Positions 26,580 to 35,306 of a stretch of DNA of 64,000 nt are shown in pieces. The translations under genes were made by a program, and so were the position numbers. The notes below the pieces were generated by a model. The model was given only the letters and a program-made list of their open reading frames with translations. It made no database searches and was not told the DNA's origin. Positions within the stretch are counted from its first letter, which is position 1; the number at the start of each line of letters is the position of its first letter. Source of the stretch: Candidatus Uhrbacteria bacterium (GTDB taxonomy: Bacteria; Patescibacteriota; Patescibacteriia; 2-12-FULL-60-25); NCBI GenBank assembly GCA_003576745.1, contig QEVR01000003.1, forward strand, positions 1 to 64,000, written 5' to 3'.

Positions 26580-28094
26580 TTATTCAAAGATTTGCCGATA
26601 TTGAAGAGCCTCGGCGACATGTTCCATGGTGATGTGTGCGGAACCGGATAAATCGGCGATGGTCAGAGCAACTTTGAGAATACGGAAATAAGATCTGCCG
26701 GAAAGGTGATATCGCGCATCAGCCTGTTCCAACAGCTTTCTCGCATCTTCATGGGGTTTGAAAGGTCCCCGGAAAACCTGCGAAGGCAGTTCGCTGTTCA
26801 GGAGGACGCCCGTTTCCCCGCGACGACCCATTTGTCTGTCACGGGCGGCGCAGACCCGTTCGCGTATGGCGGCGGATGCTTCGGCATCCGACTGGTCGAG
26901 CAGGGAGGATGTTTTTACCCTCGGAACCTCGATAAGAAGATCGATTCGATCAAGCAGGGGTCCGGAAATGCGTTTGCGGTAGAGCGCGATTTGCATAGGC
27001 GTGCAGGAACACTCATGATCCGGATCCGTGGCATAGCCGCATGGGCACGGGTTCATGGCGGCAATCAGATTGAAACGCGCGGGGAAGGTTACGGACTGCT
27101 GAACGCGCGTTACTGTGACGGTTCCATCTTCGAGCGGCTGCCGGAGATTTTCCAGCACCGGTCTGGCGAATTCCGGAAATTCATCTAGAAAGAGAACGCC
27201 GCGATGCGCAATGGAAACTTCGCCGGGACGCGGAACCGTTCCGCCCCCGACCAGCGAAGCGCCGGATGCCGTATGATGCGGCGTCCGGAATGGACGCTCG
27301 GACATGATTCCCTTGCCGGAGTCGAGTTTGCCCGCCACGCTCCAGATTCGCGTGACCTCCAGAATCTCCTCCGGTTCGAGCGCAGGCAGAATGGAAGGGT
27401 AGCAGTGCGCAAGAAGCGTTTTCCCGCTGCCCGGCGGGCCCTGCATGAGCACATTGTGGCCGCCTGCCGCCGCGATTTCGAGCGCGCGTTTTGCCTGCTC
27501 CTGTCCTCGAACCGAGGAAAAGTCGGGGAACGCCCGCGGTATGAGGCCGCGCTCCAGGATTTGCGTTGGCGTTCTTGGTAATCGCGTTCGTCCCTCAAGA
27601 TGCGCGACGACCTCGGAGAGCGATTCGGCGCCGTATACCCGAATACCAGGGACTAACGAGGCCTCTTTCGCATTCGCTCGAGGAACGATGACCTCGGAGG
27701 CGCCGCAATGTTTTGCAAGAGCTGCGAGACTCATACTTCCATGTATCGGCCGGAGCTGCCCGTCAAGGGACAATTCGCCCGCAAGCAGGGCATGTTGCGT
27801 CGCAAGACTCGCAGGATGCCGTAAACCGATAAGCGCAACGGCAATGGGAAGATCGTAGAGCGTCCCGGCCTTTCGGAGATCGGCCGGGGCAAGATTCACA
27901 ATGGCGGTTCCGCGCGGAAACAGGAACCCTGAGTGTTTGACCGCGCTTTTTACCCGTTCGCGCGCTTCTTGCACCATGGCGTCCGGCAATCCAACAACAT
28001 AAAAACGGGTGAGCCCCGGTCGGGCATCAGCTTCGACCTCAACGCGTTCTGCATCAAGGCCAATAATGGATCCGGTAAAGGTTTTGCTTGCCAT
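26580..28094 (-). CDS. comM: YifB/ComM family Mg-chelatase-like AAA+ ATPase
   Basis: 504 aa from the ATG at 28092-28094. N-terminal ChlI-like domain (FYVVGLPDAMVQEARERVKSA), Walker A QGPPGSGKTLLA, the HRGVLFLDEFPEF Walker B region, RFNLIAAMNPCPCGY with the conserved Cys cluster, and a C-terminal helical domain (SGRSYFRILKVALTIADL). ComM is a hexameric helicase that extends branch migration during natural transformation. Patescibacteria often have DNA-uptake genes, which fits. Confidence 0.94.
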   Translation of the reverse strand: MASKTFTGSIIGLDAERVEVEADARPGLTRFYVVGLPDAMVQEARERVKSAVKHSGFLFPRGTAIVNLAPADLRKAGTLYDLPIAVALIGLRHPASLATQHALLAGELSLDGQLRPIHGSMSLAALAKHCGASEVIVPRANAKEASLVPGIRVYGAESLSEVVAHLEGRTRLPRTPTQILERGLIPRAFPDFSSVRGQEQAKRALEIAAAGGHNVLMQGPPGSGKTLLAHCYPSILPALEPEEILEVTRIWSVAGKLDSGKGIMSERPFRTPHHTASGASLVGGGTVPRPGEVSIAHRGVLFLDEFPEFARPVLENLRQPLEDGTVTVTRVQQSVTFPARFNLIAAMNPCPCGYATDPDHECSCTPMQIALYRKRISGPLLDRIDLLIEVPRVKTSSLLDQSDAEASAAIRERVCAARDRQMGRRGETGVLLNSELPSQVFRGPFKPHEDARKLLEQADARYHLSGRSYFRILKVALTIADLSGSAHITMEHVAEALQYRQIFE

Positions 28095-28390
28095 ATTCCA
28101 GTCCGTCTCACGGATCGGAATATTCCGCAATACCTATTTTTATTAAGAAAACAACTCGTTTCTGACGGCGTATTTCTTAGCAGATGCGCTAGCCTACGTC
28201 TCCCTCGGGTTCCGGCATCACCCAGTATTCGGGATGCGCCATATCAGCAGACGGCATTTTGCGTCATTCGCGAGACTGCGTATCGATGGTTGGTTTTGCC
28301 TCCGTATTGCAGGATTCCGGATGCAGTCCCCTGCCTCCCGAGGACATATTGCCGACACGCTCTCGTTTTGTCTTCGCGCTTTATGCGATA
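28095..28390. other. Spacer between lspA and comM
   Basis: No convincing gene on either strand. The short phrase cacccagtattcgggatgcgcc at 28218 resembles acccagtactcgtggttcgg at 35343, inside a real gene, so a decayed gene fragment is possible. No hairpin of note. Confidence 0.35.
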
Positions 28391-28885
28391 TTACGATGAC
28401 TCGGCTCTCGCCAGATGCGATTTCTTTTTGAGAGAGATATACCAAAGGGCGCCGGCGACGATGGCGATATCCGCAAGATTTATAGCGCTTCTTCCAAAAA
28501 GAAGCATCCAGTCACGCACAAAATCATACAGAACGCGGTCGATCAAATTTCCAATGGCTCCTCCAAGAATGAGGGAAAGAGCTAAGGCTTCTCGATATGT
28601 TCGTGTCTGATCCGCCTTCCGGATCCCTCGGAGAATCAGCAGCATGACTGTCACGGTCAGAAAAATCGTGATCGGCTGCGGAAGTGGCGCATTTGCGACG
28701 ATGCCGTAATTTCGATGAATAACAAGATCAAGCACACCTTGGAAGAGCGGCGTTACCCCCTCTTTGAGATGCGTAAAAAAATATGCCTTGCTCAGTATGT
28801 CCCCAAAGACAATGCCAGCCGCCACAAGGACGGCTGGCAGCCAAACGGATTCGTCTAAAATTCTTGCGTGAGTACTTTTTTGCAT
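28391..28885 (-). CDS. lspA: Lipoprotein signal peptidase (signal peptidase II)
   Basis: 164 aa with four hydrophobic helices. The catalytic aspartates are in GGAIGNLIDRVLY and INLADIAI, and RNYG corresponds to the family N..G motif. It cleaves the signal peptide of prolipoproteins in the membrane, matching lipoprotein genes such as 63064-63843. Its ATG lies 31 nt inside the end of the upstream DksA-like gene, so the two form one operon. Confidence 0.93.
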   Translation of the reverse strand: MQKSTHARILDESVWLPAVLVAAGIVFGDILSKAYFFTHLKEGVTPLFQGVLDLVIHRNYGIVANAPLPQPITIFLTVTVMLLILRGIRKADQTRTYREALALSLILGGAIGNLIDRVLYDFVRDWMLLFGRSAINLADIAIVAGALWYISLKKKSHLARAESS

Positions 28886-29232
28886 GAAATACAGCTTGAG
28901 GAGGCTGGACGCGCCTCAAGCCGCTTTTCTTGAATGTCTTTCTTGCAGTATTTGCAGATGCCGTATGTTCCCTTCTCGATTGATTCAAGCGCTTTTTGAA
29001 CATCTCGAAGCTCTTTTTCCAGTCGCGCGTCGAGGGAAAGCTCGTCGCTGTATTCGGAAACTTCCATAGCATTATCATCATCCGAATTTCCGCCTGATTC
29101 CGGATAGGCAGCATCGAAATGCCCCGTGGACGCATTTTTCACGCCGATATCCCCCAGGTCACGTTCAAGACGGGCTTTCTCGTCGAGAAGCCGCGCTTTC
29201 ATTTTTTCAACGAATTCAGGATTGTGCGGCAT
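28855..29232 (-). CDS. DksA/TraR-type C4 zinc-finger protein
   Basis: 125 aa. A long N-terminal helical pair with an acidic tip (SDDDNAMEVSEYSDE) leads into a C4 zinc finger, CKYCKKDI...CISCKKVL, preceded by GTYGICKYC. The family binds the RNA polymerase secondary channel (DksA) or is of unknown role (YteA). It overlaps lspA by 31 nt, a pairing frequent in this phylum by recollection. The start is close to an AT-rich -10-like sequence, so the leader is short. Confidence 0.9.
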   Translation of the reverse strand: MPHNPEFVEKMKARLLDEKARLERDLGDIGVKNASTGHFDAAYPESGGNSDDDNAMEVSEYSDELSLDARLEKELRDVQKALESIEKGTYGICKYCKKDIQEKRLEARPASSSCISCKKVLTQEF

Positions 29233-29269
29233 ATATTCTGTATAACCCGAATAGGGTACAAGGGGAAGA

Positions 29270-29615
29270 TCAAATGATCAAGGGGAGGGTTGGGGGCGTG
29301 AGTAGGGGGTTGGGTTGCGTAGGGGGGAAGAGTACGTAGGACGTGGTTGCGCGGGATGTAGGTCGTGAGTCATGGGGGGTTGCGTAGTACATAGGACGTG
29401 GTTGCGTAGGGGGAGCATAATCTTCCCCATAACCTGTTTCCCTTAACCCCTTGCCCTTTTGCCAATTGCCAACAGCTTCTACCTACAATCTTCACCATAA
29501 CCCGTTCCTTTTACCCTGTGCCCTTAGCCTTTTTATCAATTCCTCATTGCTCATTGCTAATCACTAATTTCCAATTCCCTATTCCCAATTTCTAAATGCC
29601 AATTATTAATAAGAA
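29270..29615. repeat. Mosaic intergenic repeat, copy 4
   Basis: No gene. The phrase gtaggacgtggttgcg occurs at about 29336 and, slightly altered, at about 29391. It is followed by tagggggagcataatcttcccc, then cccgttcc/ttgccc, then a run of ccaattgcc, cattgctaatcactaa and ccaattcccta words, in the same order as in the other copies. Confidence 0.8.
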
Positions 29616-29623
29616 ATCGCCAA

Positions 29624-30106
29624 ATAGAAAAGGGCCTCGAACTACCCTAATGCATAATGCGCAAATGTGGCGTCGAGGCCCCCTGGCCGAGACGCTGATG
29701 AGGATCACAGGTGTTGCGGAGCGGAAATGACATCGCTCGACGCGTGCTGTGCTCAACCCATACGAGAGCGTCCAGGCTACAAGAAAGGTACTGCCGCATG
29801 AACCTGATTCCGGCAGAGCCCCGTGGGAGGATAAACCTCCATTGGGGAATACCCAAAGAGACTTTACGTTTGGTTTTTGTTTTCTCAACCCACAACGTGT
29901 TGCGGGAATCGAGAATCGAGTTCATACGCGGATCAGATATCCACAGAACAGGTTTGGATATCCGTCCCTCTGCAGTTTGAAGGTGCGTTCGACAGACGCG
30001 CTTTTCGTGGTCCGCCAGAGGGCGAACAGGTCTGCGGCTGAATTTCCCAGCCTCGAATCGCGGCCATGCCTTGCCATCCGTACTTGGACGGCTGTGTAAA
30101 GTCCGT
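29624..30106 (-). ncRNA. Unrecognised structured RNA of about 480 nt with its own promoter and terminator
   Basis: A consensus promoter (30113-30141) and a U-tailed terminator (29632-29681) frame this stretch. Between them on the minus strand are many compact helices: GGCTG/CAGCC, long-range CCCTCTG/CAGAGGG, GATATCCA/TGGATATC, CCCGCAAC/GTTGTGGG, nested CCCC-GGAGG/CCTCC-GGGG, CTGCCG/CGGCAG and GAGCG/CGCTC. I looked for RNase P, tmRNA, SRP and 6S hallmarks and found none. An open frame of 164 codons overlaps it but its residues look unlike protein. The RNA interpretation is inference; it could be a divergent known class. Confidence 0.6.
29632..29681 (-). terminator. Terminator of the putative structured RNA
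   Basis: GGGCCTCGA / TCGAGGCCC, a 9-bp perfect stem with a 32-nt loop. On the minus strand it is followed by TTTTCTATTT. Confidence 0.75.
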
Positions 30107-30112
30107 GCGTAT

Positions 30113-30141
30113 ATAATATTCCCTTTTGGATAACTCATCAA
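30113..30141 (-). promoter_or_regulatory. Promoter of the putative structured RNA
   Basis: Minus strand: TTGATG (30141-30136), exactly 17 nt, then TATTAT (30118-30113). Predicted start A at about 30106. The next protein gene on this strand lies far downstream (29232), beyond the terminator. Confidence 0.7.
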
Positions 30142-30192
30142 TTAGAGCGGAAAGATGCGGAAAAATGGAGCTTAATGTAGCAAAAACCTAAC

Positions 30193-30214
30193 TTATCCAC
30201 AGAACTGTGGATTA
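30193..30214. promoter_or_regulatory. Paired DnaA boxes / short palindrome
   Basis: TTATCCACA (30193-30201), a perfect DnaA box, faces TGTGGATTA (30206-30214), a near-perfect box in the other orientation, 4 nt apart. The same bases can fold as ATCCACAG/CTGTGGAT followed 10 nt later by TTTTT on the minus strand, so it may instead, or also, be the terminator of the gene ending at 30241. Confidence 0.55.
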
Positions 30215-30240
30215 TTCACGTTCATGAAGGTTTGCGGATA

Positions 30241-31404
30241 TTATTTTTGTAAATCTTTCGTTTCAATGCGCGCACATACCTTTTCCGACTCGCGTATTTC
30301 AAAGGCGCGAAGGAATTTCTGCCAGTTTTCAGAAAAACCCCAGGATATGAGAAGATTTTTGAGTGGCTCATCTGCAAGACGAAGTCGTATTGTGCCGGGG
30401 CAGCCTTCGGGAGATTCGCCATTAAAAACAGGCATGCGTTCTCTGTTTCTTGAGAATGTTTCGTCGCTTGTATGGGTAGCCTTTGGAAGAACAGGACGAA
30501 GCGTGTAGGCAATTGTCCCATCTGGGAGAATGGTTTCTGTTGTCGTCGTTTTTCCAAAGGCGCCGAGAGCGAGCAGGTCATCCTCCGTGCCAAGCTGGCC
30601 GTACCAGCGTACGAGCGGACTGGAGGATGCATCAATGCCGATCATGGACGGTGGCGTTGTTATCCCCCGAAGATCGATTCCCTGACTAAGCAGCGCATCG
30701 ATTGCAGGATCGGCTTCACGTCGATCGCTTGCGAGGGTGACCACGAGCGCGTCATGAAATACGGGAGCTATCTGGATCCCATCCGGAGGAAGATTCACTT
30801 CGCCGTGTATGCCGTCCCAGGTGCCGATGATCGTCATGCGTTCGGTTTGTATGCCGAGCGAGAGATCGCTCAAAATGTCGGCACGTAATTGCCATGATGC
30901 GTCATGGTCTCGAAGACGGAACATAAGTCCAAAAAGCGATCGGACGCGAAACGATTCGTTTGCGTATTCATTTGTGTCCGCGAGAATCGTAAATATCGTT
31001 TCACGCCTCGAAAAAATTCCGGGAGCGTCTGCGGCAAATATCCTCCCAGGCATGACGGCGTAATAGAGCGGACCCCCGCTTTCTCTTGAGGCATAGCCAA
31101 GAACGACGGGTACAGAACCCCCGCGCTGCAGAGCCGTACGCCAGGCGAAAGGGAGATCCTCCAGCAGGGCGGCCGGCATTTTTGATTGAATCGTTTTCGG
31201 TTTCATTGCCGCAAGAAAAATGGTGTTTGCGGGCAATAATATGCTTGCAAGCAGGGTATAAAGCCAAAGTGCAAGAAATGTTCCCAAAAGCAAAAGCCCC
31301 GCGATGATCGCAAGGACTCTTACGGGTCTGCGTGGTCCTCGCGACGTGCCGTACGCCAGAATGGCGCTGCCTTTCGGCGTCGTATCGATGACCAAGTGAT
31401 CCAT
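30241..31404 (-). CDS. Membrane-anchored protein of unknown function
   Basis: 387 aa. A short cytoplasmic N-terminus (about 28 residues) and one strong transmembrane helix (about 29-55: VLAIIAGLLLLGTFLALWLYTLL) precede a large extracytoplasmic part with no recognised motif. It sits 3 bp after the pnp stop, so it is probably co-transcribed with pnp. The link to RNA decay is only positional. Confidence 0.75.
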   Translation of the reverse strand: MDHLVIDTTPKGSAILAYGTSRGPRRPVRVLAIIAGLLLLGTFLALWLYTLLASILLPANTIFLAAMKPKTIQSKMPAALLEDLPFAWRTALQRGGSVPVVLGYASRESGGPLYYAVMPGRIFAADAPGIFSRRETIFTILADTNEYANESFRVRSLFGLMFRLRDHDASWQLRADILSDLSLGIQTERMTIIGTWDGIHGEVNLPPDGIQIAPVFHDALVVTLASDRREADPAIDALLSQGIDLRGITTPPSMIGIDASSSPLVRWYGQLGTEDDLLALGAFGKTTTTETILPDGTIAYTLRPVLPKATHTSDETFSRNRERMPVFNGESPEGCPGTIRLRLADEPLKNLLISWGFSENWQKFLRAFEIRESEKVCARIETKDLQK

Positions 31405-31407
31405 AGG

Positions 31408-33630
31408 CTACGGCCGTCGGCCATGCGGCGGTCTTCCATGCGGACGCCCCCCCGGGCCGCTACGGCGCGGCGGTCTTGTGGCCGGCGGTTCCCCATTGTC
31501 GACATAGCCGAGGAGCGCGCGCTTCCGCGAAAGATTGATGCGTCCCATGCTGTCGATTTCAATGACTTTTACCTTTACCATATCTCCAAGTTTAACTACG
31601 TCATGGACGCTATTTACGCGTTCAGCCGCCAGTTCGGAAATATGCACGAGACCTTCCTGCTTCGGGAGGATTTCGACGAAGGCGCCGAAGTCGAGGATAC
31701 GCGTTACCGGTCCTTCAAAAATTTCACCCACCACAACTTCCCGCGTGAGCTGTTTAATCCAGTCCACGGCTTTCTGCATGCTCTCCGGATTCGGCGAGGT
31801 TACCAAGACAAGACCATCATCTTCGATATCGATCTGAACGCCGGTCTGGCCGATAATTTCATTGATCATTTTGCCTCCTGGACCGATGACGTCGCGAATT
31901 TTTTCCGGATTGATGCGGAAACTTTCGATGCGCGGCGCCCATCGGCTCAAACTCTCTCGCGGCTTTGGAATGGATGCAAGCATGTTTTCCAAAACCTTCA
32001 TGCGCCCTTCCTTAGCCTGCGTCAGGGTTCGGACAACTACATCCCACGGAAGGCCGGATGTTTTAGTATCCATTTGTACGGCCGTGATGCCCGTTGATGT
32101 GCCGGTAATTTTAAAATCCATGCCCCCTTTGCCGTCTTCCAGATCCTGAAGGTCCGTAATAACCACATAGGTTCCGGCTTCCTCGTCCGAGGCCAGGCCC
32201 ATGGCGATTCCGGCAACCGGGGCTTTAATGGGCACGCCGCCGTCCATAAGAGCGAGTGTAGATCCGCAGGTCGAAGCCATGGAACTGGATCCGTTCGAAC
32301 CCAGCACTTCGGATACCACGCGTATGGTGTACGGAAAAGATTCGCGGATCGGCAGGACGGCCTGCAATGCCCGTTCTGCAAGCGCGCCGTGTCCGATTTC
32401 GCGTCGGCCGGGACCGCGGTTTGGTTTTGCTTCGCCCACGGAGTATCCGGGGAAATTATAGTGATGGAAGTACCGTTTCGTTGCCTGGAATTCCATGGTA
32501 TCGAGCGTTTGCTCCATGCCGGGAGATCCGAGCGTAAGCGTTGAGAGCACTTGCGTTTCGCCGCGTTCGAACAAACCGGAACCGTGCGTGCGCGGCAGAA
32601 CGTCGATAATCGAAGCGAGCGGCCGGATATCGGTGAGCGAACGGCCGTCCACCCTCCGTCCTTCATCCAGAATCATGCGGCTCGCCTCATCATTCATGAA
32701 ACCGTACAACAGTCCTTGAGCATAGGTGCGTTCGGCATCCGAGGAGCCGGCCGCTTTGAGCCCGGCTTCCAGGTCCGCAGCCAAATGCGCCTTCGCTTCT
32801 TTCCGCTCCGCTTTGCTCATAAGCGGGCGGCTGCGCATGTGTTTTTTGGCGCTTTCGCGGAGGATGGCATAAGCGCGATCCTTCCACGCGTTCCGTTCCG
32901 CCTCGGCCGCGCGCGCCTCATCGTTCGCAAACAGATTCCATTTTTCTTTTCCATGCTCTGCCGCGATTTTATTGATCAGATCGATGATCGGCCCGAGCGC
33001 ATTCATGGCAAGCTTCATGGCCTCCAGCATATCCTCCTCCGGAATTTCATTGGCTCCTGCTTCCACCATAATGACTTTTTCCGCCGTCCCGGCCACAACC
33101 AAATCCAAATCGCCTTCCGCGGTTTCGCGATAGGTCGGCATAAGCACCCATTCGCCGTTCACGCGTCCAACGCGGACGGCCGCAATCGGACCTTTCCAAG
33201 GAATATCCGAGAGCATAAGGGCGCAAGAAGACCCGATGAGACCCGGAACATCCGCGTCATTTTCCTGGTCATGGCTGAAGACCGTGGTCGTGACATTCAC
33301 CTCCCTGCGGATAGTATCGTCGAACAGCGGGCGTATGCTCCGATCGATCAGGCGACCCGAAAGAATCGCTTCGTCAGTCGGTCGGCCTTCGCGCTTTATG
33401 AACCGTGAACCTTTAATTCGCCCCGCGGCATACATGCGTTCTTCGAAATCCACGCTCAAGGGAAAAAAATCTATCCCCTGGCGCACATCTCCCATGGTCG
33501 CCGTGCACAATGCGACCGTATCTCCATACCGAACCGTGCAACTGCCGTTCGCCTGCTGGGCGAGACGTCCAACGCCGATGGTAAGCCGGCGTCCGGCCAC
33601 CTCAATTGAATACTCTTTTTGAGAGTCCAT
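31408..33630 (-). CDS. pnp: Polyribonucleotide nucleotidyltransferase (PNPase)
   Basis: 740 aa, normal length. Two RNase PH cores: the first has GDTVALCTATMG and KREGRPTDEAILSGRLIDRSIRPLF; the second has FERGETQVLSTLTLG and GRREIGHGALAERAL. Then come the KH domain (IRDVIGPGGKMINEIIGQTG) and the S1 domain (FEGPVTRILDFGAFVEILP). The Pro/Arg/Gly-rich tail (PPRRSGPGGRPHG) is basic. It degrades RNA 3' to 5' with phosphate. The leader carries a long hairpin, recalling the autoregulated pnp leader of other bacteria. Confidence 0.97.
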   Translation of the reverse strand: MDSQKEYSIEVAGRRLTIGVGRLAQQANGSCTVRYGDTVALCTATMGDVRQGIDFFPLSVDFEERMYAAGRIKGSRFIKREGRPTDEAILSGRLIDRSIRPLFDDTIRREVNVTTTVFSHDQENDADVPGLIGSSCALMLSDIPWKGPIAAVRVGRVNGEWVLMPTYRETAEGDLDLVVAGTAEKVIMVEAGANEIPEEDMLEAMKLAMNALGPIIDLINKIAAEHGKEKWNLFANDEARAAEAERNAWKDRAYAILRESAKKHMRSRPLMSKAERKEAKAHLAADLEAGLKAAGSSDAERTYAQGLLYGFMNDEASRMILDEGRRVDGRSLTDIRPLASIIDVLPRTHGSGLFERGETQVLSTLTLGSPGMEQTLDTMEFQATKRYFHHYNFPGYSVGEAKPNRGPGRREIGHGALAERALQAVLPIRESFPYTIRVVSEVLGSNGSSSMASTCGSTLALMDGGVPIKAPVAGIAMGLASDEEAGTYVVITDLQDLEDGKGGMDFKITGTSTGITAVQMDTKTSGLPWDVVVRTLTQAKEGRMKVLENMLASIPKPRESLSRWAPRIESFRINPEKIRDVIGPGGKMINEIIGQTGVQIDIEDDGLVLVTSPNPESMQKAVDWIKQLTREVVVGEIFEGPVTRILDFGAFVEILPKQEGLVHISELAAERVNSVHDVVKLGDMVKVKVIEIDSMGRINLSRKRALLGYVDNGEPPATRPPRRSGPGGRPHGRPPHGRRP

Positions 33631-33648
33631 ACAGTACTGTGTAAGGGC

Positions 33649-33696
33649 TCCTCAACAGACACAATCCGCGTGTCGCGAATCACTGTCTGTCGAGGA
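33649..33696 (-). promoter_or_regulatory. Long leader hairpin upstream of pnp
   Basis: Minus strand: TCCTCgACAGACA pairs with TGTCTGTtGAGGA, with an inner CGCG-aca-CGCG. It ends about 18 nt before the pnp ATG. In Escherichia coli a pnp leader hairpin is the site of RNase III/PNPase autoregulation; the same role here is inference. Confidence 0.6.
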
Positions 33697-33768
33697 ACGT
33701 GAATGAAGATTCAGATACGGCGCTCGTCGTCATTTAGGCGACGGCCGCCAAGGAAGCCCGAACCGGGC

Positions 33769-34446
33769 TTATATTGTCACACGAACCTGACGTTTTCCAG
33801 ACCCGTCCGGTCGCCCACCCTTCTTTCGGGACGAAGCGTCCCTTGGGAGATCCTGTTGTTTTGCTGGTTCCGCCGGCTTTGGCGCGGAAGGTGCCGGGTG
33901 GCTCGGCGATGGCTGAACGCGCGCTGCGCGGTTCACTTTGACGGCTCCCATGGCCATAAGCAATTCCACAGGGTGGTCGGAGATATCGAAATACTCGTCC
34001 GCGGCCTCCCGGAGCATTTTTGACGTAGATTCGCCGAAGGCCGCGACGATAACGCCGATACCTTTGTTCTTCAGGTATTGGACAAGCGGCACAAAGTCGC
34101 CGTCGCCGGTGACAAGCGCCACCACGTCTGCACGTTCCGACAAGGTAATGGCGTCCACGGCCATGCCTACATCCCAGTCGGCTTTGCGTTCTCCCGAGGC
34201 GAATTCCTGCACGTCTTTTGTTTTACATTCAATGCCCGATGCCTTCAGGGCATCGAGGAACCCGCGCTCTTCGCCTCCTTTGGAGGTCGCCGCGTACGCG
34301 ATAGCGCGGATGAGCTTGCGGTCCTCGGTGATCATTTCCACGAGTTTCGGGAAATTCAAATGAGCTCCATACAGATGTTTGGCGGAGTGATACATGTTTT
34401 GCGTGTCGATGAGAACGACAACGCGCTGATCCGGTCGCTTGATCAT
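33769..34446 (-). CDS. NYN (LabA-like) domain ribonuclease
   Basis: 225 aa from the ATG at 34444-34446 (MIKRPDQRVVVLIDTQNMYHSAKHLYG); an ATG at 34473 is also possible. The PIN-like NYN fold has the acidic residues in VVLIDTQN, KADWDVGMAVDAI and ALVTGDGDFVPLVQYLK. The tail is Pro/Ala/Lys-rich (about 170-225), low complexity and basic, perhaps RNA-binding. Members act on RNA; the target is unknown. A short hairpin AAGCCCGG/TTCGGGCTT overlaps the stop codon. Confidence 0.9.
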   Translation of the reverse strand: MIKRPDQRVVVLIDTQNMYHSAKHLYGAHLNFPKLVEMITEDRKLIRAIAYAATSKGGEERGFLDALKASGIECKTKDVQEFASGERKADWDVGMAVDAITLSERADVVALVTGDGDFVPLVQYLKNKGIGVIVAAFGESTSKMLREAADEYFDISDHPVELLMAMGAVKVNRAARVQPSPSHPAPSAPKPAEPAKQQDLPRDASSRKKGGRPDGSGKRQVRVTI

Positions 34447-34599
34447 AGGAATAATGCGTAAAGAATCGCCCATTCCTTTTTGGTGGGCGCACTGGAGCAC
34501 GATTTTTGGGTAAAAAAATGGGGTATCCTTACGAAAAATCGTTCCAATGATAACAACAGTATACTGTTTGTCTGCGGATTTGTCAAGTTGGGTGGATAA

Positions 34600-34815
34600 C
34601 GGAAGTGAGGAGAAGGCTTGCGTAGAACGTCGTTGCATAGGGGGAGCATAATTCTATCCGAGACCTGTACCCCATTCTTTTTGTCCTTGTGTCTGTACGT
34701 CCGTAGATCCATAGGTCATGAGCTTTGGGCCATGCACAATAACCCGTTCCCTTTGCCCTCTTTTCCCAATTGCCAAAAGCTAACACCTATAATCTTCTCC
34801 GTAACCCGCCGAGGC
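34600..34815. repeat. Mosaic intergenic repeat, copy 5
   Basis: No gene. It has gcgtagaacgtcgttgcata, then gggggagcataattctatcc, tgtacgtccgtagatcc and aggtcatgagctttgggcca, then cccgttccctttgccc and ttcccaattgccaaaagcta, in the same word order as copies 4 and 7. Confidence 0.8.
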
Positions 34816-34821
34816 TACAAC

Positions 34822-34849
34822 AAAAATCCCGACGCATGGTCGGGATTTC
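34822..34849 (-). terminator. Terminator of rpsO
   Basis: AAATCCCGAC / GTCGGGATTT with a 5-nt loop, followed on the minus strand by TTG after a T-run. It lies just past the rpsO stop. Confidence 0.88.
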
Positions 34850-34853
34850 TATT

Positions 34854-35114
34854 TCACACCTTCAGTTCCGCCATCAGATCGTCGTAGGCCTTGGAGTCCT
34901 CGCGTTTCAGATACTTCATGAGCTTTCGGCGTTCGCTCACCTTTTTGATGAGTCCGCGGCGCGAGCTGAAGTCCTTCTTATGCATGCGGAGGTGCTCGGT
35001 AAGGTCTTTGATTTCCGCGGTGAGAATGGCGATCTGCACCTGCGGAGAACCGGTATCGGTTTCGTGAGCCTTGTACTTTTCGATGATCCGCTTCTTTTTT
35101 TGCGGCGTCAGCAT
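34854..35114 (-). CDS. rpsO: 30S ribosomal protein S15
   Basis: 86 aa, normal length. MLTPQKKKRIIEKYKAHETDTGSPQVQIA, then LTEHLRMHKKDFSSRRGLIKKVSERRKLMKYLKREDSKAY, the full S15 pattern. The frame is open upstream to 35417 but that sequence is not S15-like. S15 binds the 16S central domain. rpsO and pnp are adjacent in many bacteria; here the NYN gene and a repeat lie between them. Confidence 0.97.
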   Translation of the reverse strand: MLTPQKKKRIIEKYKAHETDTGSPQVQIAILTAEIKDLTEHLRMHKKDFSSRRGLIKKVSERRKLMKYLKREDSKAYDDLMAELKV

Positions 35115-35280
35115 ACTCGTCGGAATCTGGCTGTTGCGCGGGATCCGCGATGAATCCGGTCGCTCGGTCAGCTTCCGCGTTCGCGTACACCCAGCCGGAG
35201 CCGGATGAACGTAATGAGTTAGAGAGAGCGCGCTCACGCTATCAGTAATCAGGCCTTTGGTCAAGACCGCAAGACATGAA

Positions 35281-35306
35281 AACGCTCCGCGGGCAGGCAG
35301 AGCGTT
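35281..35306 (-). terminator. Terminator overlapping the stop codon of the zinc-motif gene
   Basis: AACGCTC / GAGCGTT stem with a 12-nt loop. On the minus strand it is followed by TTC after TT; the gene's TAA lies in one arm. Confidence 0.65.

Noticed and set aside
29624-30106. RNase P RNA or tmRNA
   Set aside because: No GGAAAGUCC / ACAGAA core of RNase P and no tRNA-like ends or tag sequence of tmRNA on either strand.
29647-30141. 164-codon open frame on the minus strand
   Set aside because: Its promoter would lie inside its first codons, the residues are rich in Arg/His/Ser with no fold pattern, and multiple perfect RNA helices span it; a structured RNA explains the stretch better.
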